Positions 1 to 5,763 of a stretch of 8,444 bases of DNA are shown here, piece after piece (the first letter of the stretch is position 1; the number at the start of each line of letters is the position of its first letter). The notes under the pieces are model-generated. The model was not told where the DNA came from. It made no database searches and saw only the letters and a list, made by a program, of their open reading frames with translations. Source of the stretch: CAYWMP01 sp964459445. GTDB lineage: Bacteria > Desulfobacterota > DSM-4660 > Desulfatiglandales > HGW-15. Position numbers and translations under genes: made by a program. Where the stretch lies: contig CAYWMP010000224.1 of NCBI GenBank assembly GCA_964459445.1, forward strand, positions 1 to 8,444. Reading direction: 5' to 3'.

Positions 1-3
1 GGC

Positions 4-26
4 CTCAATCCCAACATGGGATTGAG
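4..26. repeat. Perfect hairpin in the left flank
   Basis: CTCAATCCC (4-12) and GGGATTGAG (18-26) are perfect reverse complements. An inner A-T pair can extend the stem to 10 bp around a 3-nt loop. No T-tract follows on either strand, so it is not a canonical intrinsic terminator. It lies about 190 bp beyond the stop codon of the glycyl radical enzyme and could be a transcript 3' end structure or part of a dispersed repeat cut by the window edge. Confidence 0.5.
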
Positions 27-39
27 AGCGGGAAGAGGT

Positions 40-77
40 TCTCAGGAAAAAAGAAATCTTTCATTTTTCCTTAGAGA
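40..77. repeat. A+T-rich imperfect long hairpin, possible 3' structure
   Basis: TCTC plus AGGAAAAA (40-51) pairs with TTTTTCCT (64-71) and GAGA (74-77), leaving a 2-nt bulge (TA) on the right arm. The loop contains a smaller GAAA/TTTC pairing. On the minus strand this sits downstream of the glycyl radical enzyme and could contribute to termination, but the T-run lies inside the stem rather than after it, so a terminator call would be weak. Two further short hairpins lie between here and the gene: TAAGGA/TCCTTA at 94-111 and TCCGC/GCGGA at 131-145. Confidence 0.4.
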
Positions 78-215
78 CCTTCCCCTACAATACTAAGGAA
101 TCACATCCTTAATTTATATCTGCGTGCTTGTCCGCTACAGGCGGATCAGTCTGTGTCTGTCGAGCGACCCTGAGAGAAATCGGAGGGGAGCGGGCGGCTA
201 ATTAAAAATGACGAG

Positions 216-2612
216 CTACCCCAGCATATGCTCGGTCCGGTCGATGATGTGATCCTGGAGTCCCTTGGACAGCTCAACAAAATAGGCGCTATACCCCGCA
301 ACTCTCACAATGAGGTCCTGATACTCCTCGGGCCGTTCCTGGGCATCCACCAGGGTATCCGCATCCACAATATTGAACTGGACATGGGGAACCTTCTTTT
401 CTCTCCAGGTCTTGAGATAATCGATGAAGACCGGTTTCATGTCATCTTCGAGGAATTGGGGTAGGAATTTCTGGTTCAGAAGATGGTTGTAGGTTTGGAG
501 GGTGTCGATTTTGGCACAGGAGTTGAGGACGGCCGTCGGACCCTTCATATCCATGCCAGGCTGCGGCGCCAAAGTGGAATCGGCAAAGGGTTCTCCATCC
601 ATTCTGCCGTCAGGTGTGGCCGGGGTATTGACCGCAAGTCCGTAGGTTGCCGAAACGGCACTGCCATCACCCCTTTTGGAAAACCCAAACCGGTCCTTTA
701 CCGTTTCCATGGCCGCTTCAGTGGCATGATGCACATCGCGGGCAATAAAATCCGCGTAGTCGTCATCATTCCCGAATTTGGGGGCGTTGAGACAGGCCTG
801 CCTGATGTCCTCTCGCCCCTCCCAGTTGTTGTCCATAATACCAATGAGTTCCGGAAGGGTGACAAGCTCCTCCTCAAAAACGCATTTCTTAATCGCCGCC
901 AATGAATCGGCCACATTGGTGGAACCGATCACGATGGTCATGTCGTGCACCATGGAGGGATAAATCCACTGTTTGCATTCCTTCCCCTTTTCGATGCAAC
1001 CTTCCACTATGCCTGAATAAAAAGGTCTCGGACAATATTTGGTATAGAGGTCCCTGCAGGTATTTTCAATCTGGGCCATTTTGGTTGTGAAGAATCGCAC
1101 CTGCTCCAGATAGGCCTCATGCACATCCTCCCAGGATTTGAAGGTGGCGGGATCCGGTGTCCTGGCGCCCCATTGTTCGCCGGTCTTCGGGTCCACGCCC
1201 TGATGCAGGGCCCACCACAGGCACTTTGCCAGAACAAAATACCCTTCCACGCGTCGCGTAATATTTTTCCCGGGTATCTCCATGTATACGCATCCCGATA
1301 CTGCGTAACCATTTGCATCCTCTTCAGGGACGCCCCATTTTTCCAGGAGCGGTATCAGGGCCTTGTCATTGAACAAAGAGGGATAACCAATCCCTGTCCT
1401 GATGACATCGGTCGCCTTTGAGAGCAATTCATCGGGCGTGCCATCGTGGACCCTTAAGGCGATACTCGGTTCAATGGTTCGCATGGTCCTCGCCGCTTCC
1501 AGGGCAAGATAGGTCAAATCGTTGGTCACATCATTTCCAGCTTTGTCCGTCCCGCCAAGGGTGATGGCCTGGAGCGAAGCCACGCCGCCATAGACCGAAG
1601 TGACCAAAGGCGAATAGACCAACCCCAGTTCAAGAAATTTGGCCCAGAGAAGCTGAAGGATTTCAAGGGCCTCATCTTTTGTGATTCTCCCCTTCTCAAG
1701 ATCCTTCTCATAATAGGGACCAAACAGGTGGTCTAAACGGATGCCGATTCCGAGAGTGGAATACTCAAGATACCGGACCAAATGGATGAAATAGAAGAAC
1801 TGTACTGCCTCAAGAAAGGTCCGAGGTTGATTGGCCGGGACCCACTCACAGGTGCCGGCAATTTCCTCCAGCATCCCTTTTCTCTCAGGATCTTTCTCCG
1901 ATGAGGCCATCTCCATTGCAAGGGCCGAGTAACGTTCTGCAAAGCGCACCACGGCCTTCAGGACAATGATGACCGACAAAAGAAATTCCTTCTGATCCAC
2001 ATAATCGGTCGGGATGGTTTTTTCGATCTCTTCAAGCCGCTCCTCCGCCATTTCGATTCTTCCGTTGAGCCCACCCTCAAACAGCGCTTCATAGTCCGGG
2101 ATTCCGAGCTCGGACAGATGGGTCCACAAAAAGGTCCCCTCATATTTCCAATACTTGGCAAGATCCCCCTCAAAGAGCTCTTGATGGCGATCGCTCATGC
2201 ATTTGCCTTTCCAATAGGCGCAAAGCTCATCCAGTTCCTCCCTTTCCTCATCATTCAAAAGGGTTTTGCCGGCCTCTGAGTTAACGAGTCTTTGTACCGA
2301 TTTCCAGTTCATGTCTATGGGGTGAAAGAGTCCCTCCGGACTGGAAGTCTGGTAGCCCACAATGCGCTCCCAATCCCTTATGAAAATACCCATATTGTCG
2401 AGGACATTCGCCAGGGCCTTGGCCCGGCGGATCACCATGGCTTGACCGTCTGTTTCCTTAAAGGATTCAGTCATCAACCGCGAGCGCTGGAGATCCAGTT
2501 TTATTTCCGGACCAAACAGACCGCGTGTCTTTTCGTCTTCCGTATAGCCCCTCTGAACGTTACGCACGGCCTTATTCGCAAGATTGCTTTTCAGTGTCTC
2601 TGCCAATGGCAT
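216..2612 (-). CDS. Glycyl radical enzyme (pyruvate formate-lyase superfamily), substrate unknown
   Basis: This is a complete 798-residue glycyl radical enzyme, cytoplasmic and oxygen-sensitive, which needs a radical-SAM activase to install its radical. The N-terminal PFL-type barrel (about residues 30-650) leads to the thiyl-radical loop NGYAVSGCVYMEIPGKN with catalytic Cys441. The C-terminal glycyl radical domain has VRVAGYSAYFVEL with Gly773, followed by QDHIIDRTEHM. Length fits the 780-900 residue diol-dehydratase/decarboxylase/lyase branches rather than classical PFL, which has a Cys-Cys pair. Dehydratases and several lyases have Glu two residues after the Cys (GCVE); here it is Tyr443, with Glu445 at +4. 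That argues against glycerol or propanediol dehydratase and choline lyase. An arylacetate decarboxylase-like or uncharacterised group is possible but unproven. The ATG start is supported by AAAGGGGA about 6 nt upstream. No activase gene is in the window. Confidence 0.93.
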   Translation of the reverse strand: MPLAETLKSNLANKAVRNVQRGYTEDEKTRGLFGPEIKLDLQRSRLMTESFKETDGQAMVIRRAKALANVLDNMGIFIRDWERIVGYQTSSPEGLFHPIDMNWKSVQRLVNSEAGKTLLNDEEREELDELCAYWKGKCMSDRHQELFEGDLAKYWKYEGTFLWTHLSELGIPDYEALFEGGLNGRIEMAEERLEEIEKTIPTDYVDQKEFLLSVIIVLKAVVRFAERYSALAMEMASSEKDPERKGMLEEIAGTCEWVPANQPRTFLEAVQFFYFIHLVRYLEYSTLGIGIRLDHLFGPYYEKDLEKGRITKDEALEILQLLWAKFLELGLVYSPLVTSVYGGVASLQAITLGGTDKAGNDVTNDLTYLALEAARTMRTIEPSIALRVHDGTPDELLSKATDVIRTGIGYPSLFNDKALIPLLEKWGVPEEDANGYAVSGCVYMEIPGKNITRRVEGYFVLAKCLWWALHQGVDPKTGEQWGARTPDPATFKSWEDVHEAYLEQVRFFTTKMAQIENTCRDLYTKYCPRPFYSGIVEGCIEKGKECKQWIYPSMVHDMTIVIGSTNVADSLAAIKKCVFEEELVTLPELIGIMDNNWEGREDIRQACLNAPKFGNDDDYADFIARDVHHATEAAMETVKDRFGFSKRGDGSAVSATYGLAVNTPATPDGRMDGEPFADSTLAPQPGMDMKGPTAVLNSCAKIDTLQTYNHLLNQKFLPQFLEDDMKPVFIDYLKTWREKKVPHVQFNIVDADTLVDAQERPEEYQDLIVRVAGYSAYFVELSKGLQDHIIDRTEHMLG

Positions 2613-2617
2613 GATTT

Positions 2618-2625
2618 GTCCCCTT
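2618..2625 (-). promoter_or_regulatory. Ribosome binding site of the glycyl radical enzyme
   Basis: Read on the minus strand, AAAGGGGA lies just upstream of the ATG at 2612 with about 5 nt between. It fixes this ATG as the start, and the encoded N-terminus (MPLAETLKSNL) is plausible for the family. Confidence 0.7.
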
Positions 2626-2685
2626 TAAAAACTTCCAAACCGGTATTGAAAATTCCGGCAAATGAGTTCGCTCTATAACCATATA

Positions 2686-2714
2686 AGTCTAGGGAATTGG
2701 TCAATCTGTGTCAA
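2686..2714 (-). promoter_or_regulatory. Candidate sigma-70 promoter of the glycyl radical enzyme
   Basis: On the minus strand a perfect -35 box TTGACA (2714-2709) is followed after exactly 17 bp by TAGACT (2691-2686), a 4/6 match to TATAAT. Transcription would start near 2679, giving a leader of about 67 nt. A second TTGAC lies 11 bp after the first. I see no good FNR-type dyad (TTGAT-N4-ATCAA) here. The inverted repeat at 2742-2764 lies upstream of the -35 box and could bind a regulator. Confidence 0.5.
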
Positions 2715-2741
2715 ACAGGAATATGGGGCATGAATTGTGGG

Positions 2742-2764
2742 CCAAATAATAACGCTATTATTGG
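2742..2764. repeat. A+T-rich inverted repeat upstream of the enzyme promoter
   Basis: AATAATA (2745-2751) and TATTATT (2756-2762) pair around the 4-nt loop ACGC. Flanking CC/GG extends the stem past one bulged A at 2744. It lies about 28 bp upstream of the proposed -35 box, a usual place for an activator site, but it could equally be part of the dyad cluster that follows. Confidence 0.35.
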
Positions 2765-2927
2765 ACTGGATAGACAAGATTGTCAGGATGATTTGTTTCC
2801 CGCGGAAAACACAAAGAATTAATATGGGTTCCCGGCTATTTGAATAGATCGTCTAAAAGCATTATGTGGAGCACTTGATGACAATAATAAGTGATTTTAT
2901 TTTTGTCATTCAAGGTCTCCAACATGA

Positions 2928-2949
2928 TTCCGATATGGCCATATCGGAA
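2928..2949. repeat. 22-bp perfect palindrome
   Basis: TTCCGATATGG (2928-2938) is followed directly by its exact reverse complement (2939-2949), with no spacer. A perfect palindrome of this length suits either a dimeric protein site or a cruciform. It lies more than 200 bp upstream of the enzyme promoter and over 180 bp past the M56 stop, so a promoter operator role is not obvious. Confidence 0.75.
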
Positions 2950-2950
2950 C

Positions 2951-2973
2951 ACCGCTTGAAGCGGTACTTTTTG
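2951..2973 (+). terminator. Small hairpin followed by a short T-run
   Basis: ACCGCTT (2951-2957) pairs with AAGCGGT (2959-2965), followed by ACTTTTTG. The form is terminator-like on the plus strand, but no plus-strand gene lies upstream. It is more likely part of the repeat cluster or a barrier to antisense transcription. Confidence 0.3.
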
Positions 2974-3039
2974 ACGATTCCCTGATTAAAACCTGAAATC
3001 GTTTGTTGATCCTGTAATCCTGTCTAAAATTCGGCCCTC

Positions 3040-3066
3040 AAAAAGAGGGGCGTCCCCCTTCTTTTT
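3040..3066 (-). terminator. Probable bidirectional intrinsic terminator of the repressor-M56 unit
   Basis: AAAAAG-A-GGGG (3040-3050) pairs with CCCC-TT-CTTTTT (3055-3066) around the loop CGTC, with one bulged T. The G/C-rich top and A/T base give T-tracts on both strands. It lies about 70 bp downstream of the minus-strand M56 stop codon, the expected place for terminating that operon. On the plus strand it would protect it from read-through. Confidence 0.7.
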
Positions 3067-3135
3067 AAGCTAGGTGTTTTACGGTTGGGATGATTCCTAT
3101 TCTGGTTGGCCTGCTTTTAATGCATCTCTATTAAT

Positions 3136-5175
3136 TCAGTTGCTGAATGGGAGCGTGAGTACTATGGGCTGGTGGTTATAGAATTCCCGGGTCATCTTGG
3201 TGAAAGCATCTTTGCACAGGGAGGGAAACAGGCTCGGTTTTTTTTCGTAAAGGTGAGCCAGATATTTCAATTTATTCAGAATCGACCACATCACCGGATA
3301 ATCATCATACCTCTCTATAAACGTCACGCTCAACTCACTAACATGTTCAATCCAATGAAGTTTTCTGAAGACGTCATCGTCGTTTTTGCTGATATAGAAT
3401 GAATTTAGTTTTTTCAGAATTTGGACCTGTTTATCCAGCCTGCCATTCATTTCTTCCAGATTGATTTCTAAATCTGTTTTACCATCCCAATGGCTCATGA
3501 AGCCATAGTTTTGGCCATATTCGTCCACGTTGACGAGATTGCCCCGTTCTTCCAGGATAATTTTTACTTTTTCCTCGGTATCCCCACTGTATTTCATTCC
3601 ATAACCGATCACCTGCCCCCTTTTCACGGCCTGGTGAAGCCCAACTTCGATTTTAGACAGGTGATAGTATGTTGAGCGATAGGCCTGACGCCTGTACCAC
3701 GTCACACCGGGGTAAAAATCCTTTTTCAGGCCATCATAATAATCATGATCCATCCGGACGAAACCGCCGGAAGCACCGGGTCCGTCACCGATAAAATGCA
3801 CAATTCCTGCGGCTATTGCTCTTACAGGTTTTCCACCGGTATAATATTCCAGGCCGGGTGTCCTCTCAGCGTTAATCGAGCCCAGGAAAGTAAGCTTTTG
3901 CATCTGCGGTTTCTTGATATGCGGGTTTTTCTTGTTGGCCTGAATTGAAGCGGGCAGCTTTTCAACCACGTGAATATCCGGATCGAACTTAATTTTAATG
4001 CCATCTTGTAATGGGCGCCGATATTCAATAATTTCCTCTTCAGCCGAACTTTTCCCGGACGCAAGGCCGGTTTTATCAAGCGCCATCGGTAAAATGAATA
4101 TACCCACCAGGGCAACTGCTAAAAATATTGATAAGGAGTTCCTTTTTTTCATGATTGCCCCCTTCATGATGTTGTTGATTCTTCTTTCGATTTTGTTCCT
4201 TTTATTGACAATCCCCGGAAAAGGCCCAGAAAAACCGAATGTATTGGCCCTTAAAACATTCATTATTCCTCTTCCATATACTTCCGGTGAGAGTTTCCGT
4301 TTCGACAATACGACTGAATCGCAGGTATTTTCCCGTGCGGAATTCATCTGGTCGTTGACGTACCAGACAACAGGATGAAAATAATAGATCAGCAGCAACA
4401 GGTTCTGAAACTTAATCCAGAAATCGTCAAAACGCCTGATATGAACCATCTCATGGGCAATAATCGAGTTTAGGGTGTCCATGTCCTTTGATTGAACCAG
4501 ATTCAGCGGGATAAAGATCCTCGGAGAGAAAATGCCTGAAGTGAAAGGGGATAAGTACTCATCAGAGCAAACCACATAGACCTTGCGACGGACTTTCATA
4601 TTTTTTCGCCAGTATTTTAAGGCAAATGCGATTTGGTCATCTTTGATGGGCAATGCCCGGTTCATCACCCCATAGAACCCTGTCAATTTTCTGACAAACA
4701 GGATGAATGCAAAAATAAATCCCACCATCCATGCCAGCATAAGTATAACCGAGCCTGCGATCCTCCTTTTGGAATGGGGCAGATGACTATTTTCGTAAAT
4801 CCCGTGGGTTTCCGTTTGACGCTCATGTTTCTCACTGATGACTCCCGATGCATCCGCTGGGTTAGGGCGAATAGGATCTGGGTTTGTGGAAATCGTCTTT
4901 ATTGGTGCGCTTATTTCTTGTATTGCGGGAAGCGTGTTGACAAGGTTTCTGGCGCTAAAGGTAAAAGACAGGTCAGTCGGTAAAACCAGCCTTAAAACAA
5001 TGAGAAACATGAGGCCGAATTGCCAATGGGGAGATCGGTTTCTTAATAGATATACCGGGCCAAGAAAGAGGAGAAAAAGAATAGAGGAGAAAACAACTTC
5101 ATGGAAAAGAATATGGACAAACGCGGCGCTGCATTTCTCTATCTCTTCGATGGTCAATAGATGCATGTCCTTCAA
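3136..5175 (-). CDS. M56 (BlaR1/MecR1-type) membrane metallopeptidase with degenerate LytM/M23 tail
   Basis: This is a predicted integral-membrane zinc protease that receives an extracytoplasmic signal and inactivates its partner repressor. Hydrophobic segments lie at about residues 18-43, 52-66, 140-163 and 347-366. The M56 catalytic part has HEMVH (241-245) with downstream ARENTCD (Glu282, Asp286). After the last membrane segment, residues 430-530 have the fold signature of an M23/LytM domain (GGKPVRAIAAGIVHFIG, STYYHLSKIEVG, VKRGQVIGYG). Its zinc ligands are not conserved: HxGxD is TPGLE (439-443) and HLHFE appears as KVKII. The remaining 130 residues look helical, without a penicillin-binding SxxK domain. 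The listed start is TTG, overlapping the repressor stop by 4 nt; an ATG three codons in (5166) is equally possible. M56 proteins with M23 domains are a known architecture. The partner gene supports the role. Confidence 0.88.
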   Translation of the reverse strand: MKDMHLLTIEEIEKCSAAFVHILFHEVVFSSILFLLFLGPVYLLRNRSPHWQFGLMFLIVLRLVLPTDLSFTFSARNLVNTLPAIQEISAPIKTISTNPDPIRPNPADASGVISEKHERQTETHGIYENSHLPHSKRRIAGSVILMLAWMVGFIFAFILFVRKLTGFYGVMNRALPIKDDQIAFALKYWRKNMKVRRKVYVVCSDEYLSPFTSGIFSPRIFIPLNLVQSKDMDTLNSIIAHEMVHIRRFDDFWIKFQNLLLLIYYFHPVVWYVNDQMNSARENTCDSVVLSKRKLSPEVYGRGIMNVLRANTFGFSGPFPGIVNKRNKIERRINNIMKGAIMKKRNSLSIFLAVALVGIFILPMALDKTGLASGKSSAEEEIIEYRRPLQDGIKIKFDPDIHVVEKLPASIQANKKNPHIKKPQMQKLTFLGSINAERTPGLEYYTGGKPVRAIAAGIVHFIGDGPGASGGFVRMDHDYYDGLKKDFYPGVTWYRRQAYRSTYYHLSKIEVGLHQAVKRGQVIGYGMKYSGDTEEKVKIILEERGNLVNVDEYGQNYGFMSHWDGKTDLEINLEEMNGRLDKQVQILKKLNSFYISKNDDDVFRKLHWIEHVSELSVTFIERYDDYPVMWSILNKLKYLAHLYEKKPSLFPSLCKDAFTKMTREFYNHQPIVLTLPFSN

Positions 5176-5561
5176 TCTCTCTTTTTTTCTTTGTCAAGCA
5201 ATAACGCGAGTTCTTTGATTTCCTCGGGCGTTAGTGCTTTGCTGCGTGAAAACATGGAGACAACAGAACCATAGTCCAATTCCAGGACCTGGTCTGAGAA
5301 AAATTGGATGAATCTTGCAAATCCCTTTGGGCGGGAAATCAGTGCGCTGTATAGATAAATGCCATGGTATGCCTCGCGAATCAGAAGTTTCTTTTTAACC
5401 ATTCGATCCATGGTGGTTTTTGTTGTGGAATAGGCCCACTGATAATTCTCTCTGAGTTGATCATGAACTTCCCGGACATTGAGTTTTTCGGCATTCCAGA
5501 TTATCTTCATGATGTCGAATTCGGCCTTGGTCAGGTCTGGCAATTTACCCTTTTTCTTCAT
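5172..5561 (-). CDS. BlaI/MecI/CopY-family transcriptional repressor
   Basis: This 129-residue protein has the size and shape of the BlaI/MecI family: an N-terminal winged helix (about residues 8-70), with LTKAEFDIMKIIW at the start and TTKTTMDRMVKKKLL as the recognition helix and wing entry, then a helical dimerisation tail ending LTPEEIKELALLLDKEKK. In characterised relatives a dimer binds TACA-NN-TGTA operators and is cleaved in the tail when the partner M56 protease is triggered. The start ATG has GGAG 5 nt upstream. The stop TGA overlaps the TTG start of the M56 gene (TTGA), indicating translational coupling. A TTACA-AA-TGTAA dyad lies 36 bp upstream of the start, consistent with autorepression. 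The cleavage site cannot be placed from sequence alone. Confidence 0.92.
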   Translation of the reverse strand: MKKKGKLPDLTKAEFDIMKIIWNAEKLNVREVHDQLRENYQWAYSTTKTTMDRMVKKKLLIREAYHGIYLYSALISRPKGFARFIQFFSDQVLELDYGSVVSMFSRSKALTPEEIKELALLLDKEKKRD

Positions 5562-5596
5562 GTTTCTCCGCCTTTATGATTTTCGTAGCAATAATG

Positions 5597-5621
5597 TTAC
5601 AAATGTAATAGATATATTACA
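5597..5621. promoter_or_regulatory. Probable BlaI-type operator: full dyad plus half-site
   Basis: TTACA-AA-TGTAA at 5597-5608 is a perfect dyad matching the known BlaI/MecI core TACA-NN-TGTA. A second TTACA at 5617-5621 begins exactly 20 bp (about two helical turns) after the first, in A+T-rich DNA, and may be a second, weaker half-site. The dyad lies just upstream of the repressor gene in the divergent intergenic region, so it could also affect the plus-strand sigma-factor gene. Confidence 0.72.
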
Positions 5622-5642
5622 AGAAGCACATATATTTTTAGA

Positions 5643-5648
5643 TGTCAA
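5643..5648 (-). promoter_or_regulatory. Possible -35 box of the repressor-M56 operon
   Basis: On the minus strand TTGACA is perfect, and the operator lies downstream of it as expected for a repressed promoter. However, I find no good -10 hexamer at 16-19 bp. The nearest candidates (TGTAAT, TAATAT) are 21-23 bp away, so the promoter may be weak or the match accidental. Confidence 0.3.
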
Positions 5649-5660
5649 GATTTTTTTTAG

Positions 5661-5683
5661 TTTTTTCACGGAGTGAGAAAAAA
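5661..5683. repeat. T/A-armed hairpin in the divergent intergenic region
   Basis: TTTTTTC plus AC (5661-5669) pairs with GT, G and AAAAAA (5673-5683), with a 2-nt bulge and a GGA loop. It separates the operator side from the sigma-factor side. The T-run within the arm makes a termination or insulation role possible but unproven. Confidence 0.35.
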
Positions 5684-5763
5684 TTTGAAGTTATCGGTCA
5701 CATTCTTGCCCAGGATAAAGTCTAAAAATGTAGAATCGGAATAAATTGTGGATAGGTTATGAC

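Larger units (their letters stand above)
2771..3026. repeat. Segment bounded by imperfect inverted repeats
   Basis: The left end TAGACAAGATTGTCAGGAT (2771-2789) matches the reverse complement of 3009-3026, TAGACAGGATTACAGGAT, apart from one substitution and a short indel/mismatch. The 256-bp segment between contains further dyads: CTTGATGACA with TGTCATTCAAG (2874-2883 and 2904-2914), a 22-bp palindrome, and ACCGCTT/AAGCGGT. It has no ORF. The layout resembles a miniature repeat element or a cluster of dispersed intergenic repeats; no target-site duplication was evident to me. Confidence 0.4.
2613..3135. other. Gene-free 523-bp intergenic region rich in dyads
   Basis: No convincing coding sequence lies between the glycyl radical enzyme and the M56 gene. 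The part nearest 2613 carries the promoter and leader of the enzyme. The middle (2742-3026) is a run of inverted repeats, and the end nearest 3135 carries the terminator of the M56 unit. Positions 3067-3135 show nothing I can name. Confidence 0.7.

Noticed and set aside
228..905. Plus-strand open frames of 78 and 140 residues opposite the glycyl radical enzyme
   Set aside because: They lie wholly antisense to a well-supported gene, show no recognisable family features and have no ribosome sites.
2695..2715. FNR-type site near the enzyme promoter
   Set aside because: The two TTGAC elements are direct rather than inverted, and no TTGAT-N4-ATCAA dyad is present.
2771..3066. CRISPR array
   Set aside because: Repeats are inverted, of different sequence and not regularly spaced; there is no repeat-spacer periodicity.
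3570..3880. Active M23 endopeptidase domain
   Set aside because: The His, Asp and HxH positions expected for zinc binding are not conserved, so enzymatic activity is unlikely.
4633..5218. Plus-strand open frames of 116 and 126 residues opposite the M56 gene
   Set aside because: They are antisense shadows of the M56 coding sequence with low-complexity translations.
3136..5561. Classical beta-lactam resistance regulation (blaI-blaR1)
   Set aside because: The partner protein lacks a penicillin-binding sensor domain and no beta-lactamase lies nearby. Only the switch architecture is shared.
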